Assembly (NCBI RefSeq): GCF_003355475.1
Contig: NZ_CP031356.1
Span: 1,674,001 to 1,738,000, forward strand
Length of the DNA: 64,000 nt
Direction: 5' to 3'
From: Brachybacterium saurashtrense
Lineage (GTDB): Bacteria; Actinomycetota; Actinomycetes; Actinomycetales; Dermabacteraceae
Shown: positions 37,689 to 47,000 of the stretch, one piece after another
How the letters are laid out: each line of letters begins with the position of its first letter
Numbering within the stretch: position 1 is the first letter of the stretch
The notes under the pieces: model-generated
Database searches by the model: none
The model's input: the letters and a program-made list of their open reading frames with translations, nothing else
What the model was told of the DNA's origin: nothing
Program-made: the position numbers and the translations under genes

Positions 37689-38684
37689 TCACCCGGCGGT
37701 CGCGACGCGGGCGCCGACGAGCTCCTCGGAGAGGTCGCCGCTGATCCCGGCGCGGTGCGCCTGGCGCCCGCGGCCGAGCATGTAGACGAGGAAGGCGAGC
37801 CACACCGCGGCGCCGATCGCGATGCGCAGCGGCGCCGGCAGGGAGCTGGGGGTGACGAAAGCTTCGACGAACCCGGAGATCAGCAGCACGGGCACCAGCC
37901 CGATCGCGACGGTGACCAGGGCGCGGGCCGCCCGGGACAGCGCCCAGAGCCGCGGCAGCGGCCCCGGCCGCACCCAGGCCCAGAAGGTGCGCAGTCCCGC
38001 CCCGGCGCCCACCACCACGGCGGTGATCTCCAGCAGCCCGTGCGGGAGGATGTAGGTGAAGAACGTCCCCAACCCGCCGTGGGCACCCATCACCCCGGCC
38101 GAGAGCCCTACGTTCAGCCCGTTCTGCACGAGCATGACCACCGGCCAGATCCCGGTCACGCCGAACACGACCGCCTGCACCGTGATCCAGGCGTTGTTGG
38201 TCCACACCTGGGCGGCGAAGCCCGAGGCCTCGCCCTGGAAGTAGTAGCTGACGAAGTCCCGCTGCACGAGCATGCGCTGCTGCGCCTCGGGGATCACCAT
38301 CGCGCGGGCGCTCGGATCCAGGCCGAAGTACAGCCCGGTCACCACCGCCGAGACCAGGAACAGCCCCGCCGCCAGGGCGACGGTCCACCGCGCCTGGTAC
38401 AGCGCGGCGGGCAGGTCCTCCCAGAAGAAGGTGCGGGCGTGCTTCCACAGCGGGATGCGCGCCCCGGTGATCCGCAGCCGGGCCCGGTGCACCAGCAGGG
38501 AGAGCCGGGAGATCAGCGCCGGATCCGGGTTCGTGGAGCGGAGGGTGGAGAGGTGGGTGGAGGTCTCCTGGTACAGCGCGAGCAGCTCGTCGATGCCGGC
38601 CGCGTCGAGCCGCCGGCTGCGGGTGAGATCCCGCAGCCGGTCCCACTGGGGGCGATGCACGGCGATGAAGGCGTCGGTGTCCAC
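37689..38684 (-). CDS. Stage II sporulation protein M-like membrane protein
   Basis: A 331-residue SpoIIM/DUF95 membrane protein with six transmembrane segments. The N-terminal cytosolic part (DTDAFIAVHRPQWDRLRDLT, ISRLSLLVHRARLRIT) and the FFTYILPHGLLEITAVVVGAGAGLR block are typical of actinobacterial members. These organisms do not form endospores, so the role must be different. GTG was selected because the conserved sequence starts there; the frame continues into the divergent promoter. It is head to head with the RDD gene. Confidence 0.87.
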   Translation of the reverse strand: MDTDAFIAVHRPQWDRLRDLTRSRRLDAAGIDELLALYQETSTHLSTLRSTNPDPALISRLSLLVHRARLRITGARIPLWKHARTFFWEDLPAALYQARWTVALAAGLFLVSAVVTGLYFGLDPSARAMVIPEAQQRMLVQRDFVSYYFQGEASGFAAQVWTNNAWITVQAVVFGVTGIWPVVMLVQNGLNVGLSAGVMGAHGGLGTFFTYILPHGLLEITAVVVGAGAGLRTFWAWVRPGPLPRLWALSRAARALVTVAIGLVPVLLISGFVEAFVTPSSLPAPLRIAIGAAVWLAFLVYMLGRGRQAHRAGISGDLSEELVGARVATAG

Positions 38685-38800
38685 CCGTTCAGGGTAGGGG
38701 CCCGTCGCGCCGGGGGCGGCCGACGAAAGTCGGACGCCGTCGCATCGGAAGCCGACGGTCGACGCTGACGGGCGACCGGCCCCGGTGCCAGGATGGGGGC

Positions 38801-39649
38801 ATGACCACACACGGCGCCGCAGCGGACTCCCCGGCAGGGGCGCGCGACGCCCTCGTCACCGGGGACGCGGTGGTGCTGGACCTGCGCACCGCCTCGTTCG
38901 CCGTGCGGATGGTCTCCGCGGCGATCGACGGCGTGCTCCAGCTGCTGCTGCTCGTGGGCTCCTCGATCGGGCTGGTGTGGGCCGCGGAGCGTTCCGGGCT
39001 CGACGACGGCTTCGTCGCGGCGGGCGTGGTGAGCACCTCGGTGCTCGCCTACATCGGCTACCCGGTGCTGTGCGAGCTGCTGCTGCACGGCCGCTCGGTG
39101 GGCCGGCTGGTGATGGGCACCCGGGTGGTGCGCGACGACGGTGGCCCGGTCCACATGCGCCAGAGCCTGCTGCGCGCGGTGATGGCGATGCTGGAGATCT
39201 GGTCCACCTCGGGAGCGATCGCACTGACCTGCTCCGTGATCGACCGCCGCTCGCGCCGGGTGGGTGACCTGCTGGCCGGCACGGTGGTGATCCAGGAGCG
39301 AATGCCTGGGCTCACCCCGGCGCGCGCCGAGGTGCCGGACGCTCTGCGGGAGTGGGTCGCGGGCGCGGACGTGGGCCGCCTGCCGCTGCCGCTGATGCAG
39401 GACATCCGCTCGTTCCTGCCCCGGGCGGGGACGATCAATCCCGAGTCCCGCCGCCAGCTCTCCCGGGACCTGCTGCACCGCACCCTGCCGCATGTCGCCC
39501 CCGCGCCGCCGCCGGGCACCGATCCGGAGCAGTTCCTCACGGCGGTGATCGCGGAGCGCTCGCGCCGCGACGAGGCACGCCTGCGCCGGGCCCGGGACCG
39601 GCAGCGCGAGGTCTCCGCGGAGGCGCGGGCCCTGCCCTTCACCGCCTGA
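38801..39649 (+). CDS. RDD-family membrane protein
   Basis: A 282-residue protein with an RDD domain (about 30-165; VRMVSAAIDGVLQLLLLVG, RSVGRLVMGTRVV, DRRSRRVGDLLAGTVV) of four transmembrane helices, and a long charged cytosolic tail (about 190-282). RDD proteins are often encoded beside SpoIIM and DUF58 genes in Actinobacteria. The exact function is unknown; transport of small solutes has been suggested for some members. It is divergent from the SpoIIM-like gene across 116 bases. Confidence 0.88.
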   Translation: MTTHGAAADSPAGARDALVTGDAVVLDLRTASFAVRMVSAAIDGVLQLLLLVGSSIGLVWAAERSGLDDGFVAAGVVSTSVLAYIGYPVLCELLLHGRSVGRLVMGTRVVRDDGGPVHMRQSLLRAVMAMLEIWSTSGAIALTCSVIDRRSRRVGDLLAGTVVIQERMPGLTPARAEVPDALREWVAGADVGRLPLPLMQDIRSFLPRAGTINPESRRQLSRDLLHRTLPHVAPAPPPGTDPEQFLTAVIAERSRRDEARLRRARDRQREVSAEARALPFTA

Positions 39650-39687
39650 CGACGCGCGGCGGGCGGCACCTGGGGGACGGCGCCAGG

Positions 39688-41421
39688 TCAGCCGGCGGGC
39701 GGCACCTCGTGGCGGCCGGCGATGAGCACCGGGATGCCGCCCTCAACGGGGTGGACGCGGCCGCAGGCCGTGCACTGCATCGCCTGCGCCACGTCCCGCA
39801 GGACTCCCCCGCAGTCCGGGCAGCGCAGGATCTCGCGCACCCAGCCCGGCACGTCGGCGCCGCTGGCCCCGTCGGGGAGGTCGCGTCCGGTCGGTCGCTC
39901 CACGCGCCGGTCGCGCTCCTCGGCGGGCCCGTCCGCCCGCGGGGCGTCGCCGCCCGTCGGCCCCTCCGCGCGCTGGTCACCGGCGGTGGGCTCACCCGTC
40001 GCGAGGGTGAGGATCTCGTCGCGCACGCGATGCATGGTCGTCTCCCGCTCCGCCTCGACGTTCAGGCGCAGCAGCGGCTCGGTGTGGGAGGAGCGCAGCG
40101 AGAACCACCAGCGGTCCTCGGGGGCGAGCTGCTCGTCCCAGTGCTCGACGGTGAGCCCGTCGAGGTCGTCCAGGCGCGTGCCGGGCAGGGCGGCGACGTG
40201 CGCGCGCACCCGCTCCCGCGCGGCGGCGGCGTCGGCCACGCGCGAGTTGATCTCGCCGCTGGCGGCGTAGGGGCTGTGCGCGGCGACCAGGGCGGAGGCC
40301 GCGCCGTCGCTCTCCAGCAGCGCGGCCAGCACGTGCAGGGCGGCCAGCATCCCGGAATCAGCGAAGTGGAAGTCGCGGAAGTAGTAGTGGGCCGAGTGCT
40401 CCCCGCCCACCACGGCGTCGTGCTCGGCCATCAGCGCCTTGATGCGCGCATGGCCCACGGGGGTGCGCACGTGCTCCCCGCCGGCCGCACGGATCGCCTC
40501 GCCCACGTGCCGGGAGGAGACGAGGTTCACGACCGCGACGGGCCGCTCCTCCCCGGCCGCGCGGGCGCGGGCGATCTCGCGCTGCGCGATGAGCGCCGTG
40601 ACGGCCGAGGGCGGCACCGGCACGCCGTGCTCGTCCAGCACCACACAGCGGTCCGCGTCGCCGTCGAAGGCGAGACCCAGATCGGCCCCCTCCCGCACCA
40701 CGGCCGCCTGCAGGTCCCGCAGGTTCTCGGGGCGCAGCGGGTCCGCGGGGTGGTGGGGGAAGCTGCCGTCGAGGGTGAAGTGCAGCGGGATCAGCTCGAC
40801 CTGCGCGAGCGCGCCCAGCACAGCGGGCGCGGTGTGCCCGGCCATGCCGCTGCCCGCGTCCACCACCACCCGCACGGTGCGGCCCTCGGGCAGCGGCGCC
40901 AGCCGGTGCAGGGTCGCGGCGTAGTCCTCGAGCGTGTCGAGCCCCTCACTGCGCCCCTCGCCGTGCACGGGGATCTCGCCGGCGTCGAGGTACGCCTCGG
41001 CGCCGCGGCGGATCTCCTCCAGCCCGCTGTCGCGGCCGACGGGCCGAGCGCCCGGCAGGCACAGCTTGAGCCCGTTGTCCTCGCCGGGGTTGTGGGAGGC
41101 GGTGATCATCACCCCGGCGGCATGGTGCAGGCCGGAGGCGCAGTACAGCTGGTCCGTGGAGGACAGGCCCGCATCGGCCACGATCGCACCGCGGCGCACC
41201 GCCCCCTCGATCACGGCGCGGGAGAGCTCGGGGGAGCTCAGGCGCATGTCGTGGGCGACGATCAGGGCGGGGGCGTCCAGATGGTCCGCGAAGGCGGCGC
41301 CGAACGCCCGGGCGACCTCGGCGGTGAGGTCCACCCCGGCGCGGCCGCGCACGTCGTTGGCGAGGACGATGCCGGAGAGGTCGTGTCCGCCCGCGGGGGT
41401 CGCGGTCATCGGCTCAGTCAT
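39688..41421 (-). CDS. manB: Phosphomannomutase/phosphoglucomutase fused to a zinc ribbon
   Basis: A 577-residue alpha-D-phosphohexomutase supplying mannose-1-phosphate for glycans. The phosphoserine loop is VMITASHNPGEDNG with Ser109; the metal loop is FDGDADRC; the sugar-binding loop is VGGEHSAHYYF; and the phosphate-binding site is RSSHTEPLLRLNVE. Usual length is about 460, and here a proline/charged linker (about 460-520) joins a Trm112-like zinc ribbon (RCPDCGG...QCTACGRVHPVEGGIPVL). In relatives the ribbon is generally a separate small protein. AGGAG lies five bases before the ATG; the start overlaps DUF3499 by eight bases. Confidence 0.92.
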   Translation of the reverse strand: MTEPMTATPAGGHDLSGIVLANDVRGRAGVDLTAEVARAFGAAFADHLDAPALIVAHDMRLSSPELSRAVIEGAVRRGAIVADAGLSSTDQLYCASGLHHAAGVMITASHNPGEDNGLKLCLPGARPVGRDSGLEEIRRGAEAYLDAGEIPVHGEGRSEGLDTLEDYAATLHRLAPLPEGRTVRVVVDAGSGMAGHTAPAVLGALAQVELIPLHFTLDGSFPHHPADPLRPENLRDLQAAVVREGADLGLAFDGDADRCVVLDEHGVPVPPSAVTALIAQREIARARAAGEERPVAVVNLVSSRHVGEAIRAAGGEHVRTPVGHARIKALMAEHDAVVGGEHSAHYYFRDFHFADSGMLAALHVLAALLESDGAASALVAAHSPYAASGEINSRVADAAAARERVRAHVAALPGTRLDDLDGLTVEHWDEQLAPEDRWWFSLRSSHTEPLLRLNVEAERETTMHRVRDEILTLATGEPTAGDQRAEGPTGGDAPRADGPAEERDRRVERPTGRDLPDGASGADVPGWVREILRCPDCGGVLRDVAQAMQCTACGRVHPVEGGIPVLIAGRHEVPPAG

Positions 41422-41833
41422 GGGTGCTCCTGACGACGTGGAGGTGGCGCGGCCCGCTCCGCGCGGTCTCGTCGGCGCCCCGGCGGGCCCCGGCCGCGCG
41501 GTCCCGGCCCGGGCCGTCCTGCCCGCGGCCGGCACGCCGCGGCCCGGCACCGGCCGGCGCGTCCTGCGGGGCGGGGGCCTCGGCGCGGGGCCCCACGGCG
41601 TCGGCGAGAGCCACCAGGTCATCGCTGACCTGCTCCCCTCCGGCCACGCGCAGCAGCTCCCAGCCGCGGGGCGCGGTCATCCGGGAGGCGTGCTCCCGGC
41701 AGAGGTCGTAGGCATGCGGCTCGCTGGCGCGGGACAGCGGCCCCAGCACAGCGGTGGAGTCCTGGTACACGAAGGTCAGCGAGCTGACGGCGGGCCGGGA
41801 GCAGGCGGTCCTGGAGCATTCACGAGCGGGCAC
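41414..41833 (-). CDS. DUF3499 family protein
   Basis: A 139-residue protein with an N-terminal zinc-finger-like domain (Cys6, Cys11, Cys45 with a following His in DLCREHASRM) and a disordered arginine/alanine-rich tail. In mycobacteria the counterpart (Rv3258c) lies between manB and the metallopeptidase-like Rv3259, exactly as here. Function unknown. The GTG start gives the conserved MPARECSRTACSRPA opening. Confidence 0.82.
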   Translation of the reverse strand: MPARECSRTACSRPAVSSLTFVYQDSTAVLGPLSRASEPHAYDLCREHASRMTAPRGWELLRVAGGEQVSDDLVALADAVGPRAEAPAPQDAPAGAGPRRAGRGQDGPGRDRAAGARRGADETARSGPRHLHVVRSTHD

Positions 41834-41925
41834 GTCCCGCAGTCTACGCAGGCGCGCCGACGCGTCACGGGCGGCGCGCCCCGGGCGCCGGTCACACCCG
41901 CGCCGGCCCCGATAGAGTCTCCCGC

Positions 41926-42381
41926 ATGGATGTGCAGCCGCTGCGCCCCGGGGCTCCCGGTCCCCGGCCGGGACGTCGCCGTCGGGACCGTCGCGGGCGG
42001 GGCCGGCGCTGGGACCTGATCCCCCCGCACCTGCCCGGACACCGCAGCCGGCGCGAGCGCTTCGACGACCTGGTGGCCGAGGCCGGCGCCGTGCTCGCCG
42101 AACGGTTCCCGCGCCGCCTCGAGCACCTGCAGGTGCTCGTGGAGGAGGTGCCGCCCTCGGACCCCGCTCCCTGGGACGCGCCCACGGTGCTGCTGGGGCG
42201 GGTGATCCCGTCCACGCGCGAGCATCCCGCCCAGGTGATCGTCTACCGCCGTCCCCTGCAGACCCGCTGCGCGACCGAGGACGAGCTCGAGACGCTGGTG
42301 CGGCAGGTGCTGTCCGAGCAGATCGGCTCGCTGCTCAACCTGCCGCCGGAGGACGTCGACCCCGAGGCCTGGGCGGACTGA
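41926..42381 (+). CDS. Metallopeptidase-family homologue lacking the HExxH motif
   Basis: A 151-residue protein of the small zincin family (PF06262-like, Rv3259 type). After a basic start (GRRRRDRRGRGRRWD) comes the conserved RRERFDDLVAEAGAVL and VIVYRRPLQ. At the position of the catalytic HEIGHH, it reads SEQIGSLLNL, so both zinc-binding histidines are gone. Actinobacterial members next to whiB2 often show this loss. It is probably a non-catalytic protein, perhaps an adaptor. It is divergent from DUF3499. Confidence 0.78.
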   Translation: MDVQPLRPGAPGPRPGRRRRDRRGRGRRWDLIPPHLPGHRSRRERFDDLVAEAGAVLAERFPRRLEHLQVLVEEVPPSDPAPWDAPTVLLGRVIPSTREHPAQVIVYRRPLQTRCATEDELETLVRQVLSEQIGSLLNLPPEDVDPEAWAD

Positions 42382-42463
42382 CCGCGCGCCGTCGACCCGG
42401 GCGGGCCCGGCCGCGGCCCCGCACCGGAGCGCACCGCGGTGCCCGCGGGCGGTGCCCCGACGC

Positions 42464-44086
42464 TCAGGGGGCGCGGCGCACCGTGAGCGCGTCCTCCCCG
42501 CCGAGCGGGGACTGCACCCCGAGCGTGGAGAGCAGCAGGCCGTCCTCGCCGTCGCTCTCGCGCTGTGTCCAGCCGGCGTGCACCACGCCGGCCTGCTCGG
42601 GCACCACCGTGAGACCTGCGGCGGGCTCGCCGCCGGCCTGCAGGCTCTCCGCCTCGAGGGTCGTGGTCTCCTCCGCGGAGATCTCCGCCTCGACGGGGTC
42701 GCCGGCCGTGCCGTCCGCCGCCACCGGGATCACGGTCACCGCGGAGTCCTCGACGGCGGTCAGGGTGAGCTCGCCGGCGGCGCCCTCGGCCGGGAGCGCG
42801 AGCACGGCGTGGGAGTGGAGCGAGGGCGCCGGAGCCACCAGGGCGAAGTCCACGGGGGCGCCGATCGTGTCGCCGGGGAGGTCCTCACCGGTGCGCTGGG
42901 CGCGGGTCACTGCGGTGAGCGGGCTGCCTGCCTGCACCCGGACGGCGTAGGTGCCGTCCTCCAAGCCCTCCAGCGGCACGCGCACCACGGTGCCGGAAGG
43001 GACGTCGACGTCCTCGACGCCCGCCGTCTCGACCGCGCCGTCGGCACCGATCACCTCGACATCCGCCGTGGTGGCGCTGCCCTGGGGGTTCGCGAGCACC
43101 AGCACGGGGTCGCCGCCGTCGACGTCGACGCCCGGCATCACCAGCTCGTCCGCGGCGGCGGGCAGCGGGGTCTGCACCTCGGCGCCGCCCGGGGTGAGGC
43201 CGTCGCGCTCGGTGCCCTGCACGTGCATCGACAGCGGCGCGCCGAGCACCGAGACGCTCACGCCCACGGCGTCCTGCCCCCCGGCGATCGACTCCAGCAG
43301 CACTCGCTGCTCCTCGCCGGGACCGAGGACCACCTGGCTGCGGCCCTCCATCGCGGCGGGGCCGTCCTCCGTCCACAGCTGCACGGCGGCCGTCGCGGGC
43401 CGTTCGGTGGGGTTGCGCAGCACCAGCACCGCGCTGTCCCCGGTGCCGGTGGAGGCGCCGAGGAACGTGGCCTCGGTGACCGGGGCGGCACAGCGCGAGA
43501 GCGCCAGCGACCGGTAGTCGCCGCGGCGGGTGAGAGTGCTCTGGAGGACGTCCGCGACGGGGCGGGCGCCCTGGGAGGTCGCCGCCCTCACGTGCGGGAC
43601 ATCCTCGATCCCGGTCTGCTCCAGCACCGCGACGCCGAGGTCCTCGGAGGCGGCGTCGTCGGTGAGCACCGAGCCGTCCGCCCCCTGCGCCTCCACGGAG
43701 GGGGCGCGCACGGAGCCGTCCTCCTCCTGCAGCGTGGAGGAGGCGCTGACGGTGCCGAACAGCAGCGAGGACTCCGGCTCCGCGGCGAGCGCGGCGAGGG
43801 ACACGGCGGCACTGGGCGGGGTGACCGAGAGCTCCTCGTCCACGCCCGTGCCCAGCGCCTCCTCGGGCACGTCCAGCGGTCCGGGGCACCAGCGGGTGGT
43901 GGGGCCCGGCAGGGAGCGCACCTCCGCGCGCTCCACGGGGACCGGGGCGGGCGGGGCGTCGAGGGCCAGGGCCCCCACCCCGAGGGCGAGCGGCACCAGG
44001 GATGCCAGCGCCAGCAGCGGTCGCGCCGTCCGGCGGCTCCCGCCGGAGGGCGACGCGACGCTCTCCACCATCTCGTGCTCAGCCAT
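42464..44086 (-). CDS. DUF5719 family secreted/anchored protein
   Basis: A 540-residue protein with a cytosolic start, one transmembrane helix (about 22-43) and a long beta-rich extracytoplasmic region with repeated segments of the form 'VLVLxNPxxxxATAxVxVxxxDG'. It matches DUF5719 proteins found downstream of the giant glycosyltransferase-like gene in Micrococcales. It overlaps that gene by eight bases, so the two are probably co-produced. No enzymatic residue is evident; a structural role in envelope glycan export is possible. Confidence 0.8.
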   Translation of the reverse strand: MAEHEMVESVASPSGGSRRTARPLLALASLVPLALGVGALALDAPPAPVPVERAEVRSLPGPTTRWCPGPLDVPEEALGTGVDEELSVTPPSAAVSLAALAAEPESSLLFGTVSASSTLQEEDGSVRAPSVEAQGADGSVLTDDAASEDLGVAVLEQTGIEDVPHVRAATSQGARPVADVLQSTLTRRGDYRSLALSRCAAPVTEATFLGASTGTGDSAVLVLRNPTERPATAAVQLWTEDGPAAMEGRSQVVLGPGEEQRVLLESIAGGQDAVGVSVSVLGAPLSMHVQGTERDGLTPGGAEVQTPLPAAADELVMPGVDVDGGDPVLVLANPQGSATTADVEVIGADGAVETAGVEDVDVPSGTVVRVPLEGLEDGTYAVRVQAGSPLTAVTRAQRTGEDLPGDTIGAPVDFALVAPAPSLHSHAVLALPAEGAAGELTLTAVEDSAVTVIPVAADGTAGDPVEAEISAEETTTLEAESLQAGGEPAAGLTVVPEQAGVVHAGWTQRESDGEDGLLLSTLGVQSPLGGEDALTVRRAP

Positions 44087-47000
44087 ACATCTCCTCGGCA
44101 GTGCGGGAGCGGACCCGCCAGGGGATCGAGATCACGGCCGTGAGGGCGGTGGCGGCATAGAGCAGCAGCTGCCACAGCAGGCGCAGCGGCTGGTCCCTGG
44201 TCACCGTCACCTCACCGGCGGCGTCCGCGGGGAGCTCGAAGCCCTGCGCCCAGCCGTCCACCTCCGTGGGGGCGAGCGCGGTGCCGTCGAGCTCGGCGCG
44301 CCAGCCGGAGTCGGCCCGCTCAGCGAGCACCAGCGTGCGCCCGTCCTCCGCGGCGGGCACCGCGCCCCCGGCGGCCACGGCGGTGCTGTCCAGCGCGACA
44401 GGCTCCTCGCCGCCCACGATCACCGCCCGGGGCGCGGCGTCGATCACGCGCCACATCCCGCCGGTGGTGCCCTCGGTGACCTTCTCCAGCTCGGTGGAGG
44501 CGTCCAGCACGCCCTTCAGCGCGGACTGCCCCTCGAGGTCGCCGCGCACCACCACGTAGGAGATCGCGAGATCCCCGGCCGCGGCGGGCTCGCCGTCCTC
44601 GCCGTCGGCATCGGCGACACCGCCCTCGGAGAGCAGCCCGGCCACCGCCTCGCGCAGGGCGTCGGAGGCGGGGTCGGAGTCCACGGCCTCGCCCGCCAGG
44701 ACGGTGCGGACGTCCCGGGCATCGGCGAGAACCGCGTGCTGCAGCACGGAGTCCCCGCCGTGGACCACCAGCTCGGCCTCGACGGCGCCGTCCTCCTGCT
44801 GGGCGAGCACCAGCACGCGGGACCGGGCGTCGGTACGGCCCTGGTCCGCCGCGGCGGCGGGCACGGCACCGCCCTCGGTGCGCTCCACCTGCAGCTGCTG
44901 CGGCAGCAGGAGCGTCCACCCGGCCACGCTGACCACACAGGCCGCGGCGACCACCGCTCCCACCGCGGCCACGGCCGTACGGCGCGCACGGTGCGGGTGC
45001 TCGTCCCGCCGCGCGAGGGCGTCGAACGAGGCGCCCGCGCCCACGGCGAGGGCCAGCAGCACGGCGCTGAGCAGAGCATGCGGCCAGGCCGTGACCAGCT
45101 GGTCGTCGGCCACCGCGGTCCAGGTGGTGCGCTGCAGCAGCACGGCGAGCACGCCGAGGGTCGCGACCAGGAGCGCGAAGCGGCCGGCGCGGCCGGCGTC
45201 CCCGGGCAGGAACGGCGCCACGAGCGCCGCGAGCACCACGGGCGCCACCGGCAGCAGCAGCGGCAGCAGGGCGGCAGCCGTCGCGCCCAGCAGCGGGGCC
45301 AGGGTCTCCTGGAGCCCGGGGGCGACGGGCCACAGCGCGAGCAGCTCGAGCGGCGAGGCCGTGCCCGGTGTGGGGGGCACTCCCGCCACGGCGAGCAGGG
45401 TCTCGGGATGGCCCAGGTAGGTGGGCAGGTACGGGGCATGCAGCGCGAGCGAGGGCACCAGCACCCACAGCAGGCGGCGGCGCCTGCCCGGCACGACGAG
45501 CGCGATCAGCGCCAGCGCCGCCGCGCACAGCAGCACCAGCACGCCCTGCACCGCGCCGATGACCAGCAGCAGCAGACCGGCGGCGGCCGCGGCGGAGACG
45601 CTGGCCTGGGAGGCCTTGTGGGGCAGCCCGATCGCACGGCCCACCGCGAGCGCCAGCACCGGCAGCAGCAGATGCACCAGCAGCAGCGGCCAGGCCCCCA
45701 CCACGAGCGCGGAGAGGAGGGACGGCGCCAGCGCCCAGACGGTCGCGAGCACGAGGCGGGCGCCGACGGCGCGGGTGAGCGCGCCCGCGGCCCACCAGGC
45801 GCACAGGGCGCTCAGCGGCACGGCCGTGAACACGAGCACCTCGACCGGGAGCTGGCCGCCCACCGGCAGGTGCCCCAGCAGTCGCACCAGGGCGTCGCCG
45901 GGGCCGCGCTCCCCCAGCCCTCCGGGGATCCAGTCGGCCCAGGCGGCCTCCCAGAGATCGGCGCGGCTCTCCGGCAGCGGGCTCAGGCCCGGACCGGTCA
46001 GCTCGCCGCGCCCGAACAGGGAGCGCAGCGTCACCATCCCCAGCACGGCGGCCACGATCGCCACCACCGCGGTCCACACCACGTGGCGTCCGTAGTCGGC
46101 GTCCTCCAGGCCGTGCCGGGTGCCGGCGATGCCCCAGGTGGTGCGTCGGATCCGGCGCCGTCGGTCGTCGTCGGAGAACAGACGGATCCAGGTCTCCTCG
46201 GCCCAGCGCCGCAGCGCCTCACCGCGGGGCAGGTACAGCGGGGCCAGGCGACCGCGCGGCACGCGGGCACGGCGTCGCTCCCGCAACGAGCGGCCCATCA
46301 CGCGGCGCGCCCGCGGCAGCACGGCCGCGGCGGCACGCAGCTCCATCAGGGCGATCCGCGGTGCGGAGGCCGCGGTCGCGCCGAGCATGCGCAGCAGCGT
46401 GATCAGCGGCAGGAACAGCACGGTGAGCAGGGAGAGCGGCAGGGAACGCTGCTTGAGCAGCACCATCACCTGCCCGGTGCGCTGCTCGCGAAGCCGCTCC
46501 AGAAGAGGCCTGGTGGGGTGCGGATGGAGCACCCGCGCGGCGGACTGCACCGCCACCCGCTCGCCGGAGCGCCAGATCCGGCGGCACAGGTCGATCTCCG
46601 CCCAGGGCGAGGGGAGGTCGGGGTCGAGGCCGCCGATCGTGCGCAGGGTCTGCTCACGCACCAGCATGCCCGGCAGCGGCACCGCGAGCACGTCGTGGCG
46701 CCAGTCGGCCTGGCCCTGGTCGATCTCGCCGGGATCCACGCCCGTGACGATGCGGCCGCCGTGGGTAAGGGTGAGGCCCACATCGACGAGCGCGTCCGCG
46801 CCCTCCGGTTCGAGGGTCTCCTGCGCGGGGTCGGCGTGACGCACCCGCTTCGCGCCCACGGCCGCCGTGTTTGGGGACTCCTCGACGATGCGCACCTGCT
46901 GGACGAGCGCGTCGGGGGCGGGCGGACTGCCGTCGAGCACGAACCACAGCCAGGACTGCCCGCCGTCCGCGGCGGCGGCGCGGCGGCCGGTGCGCACCTG

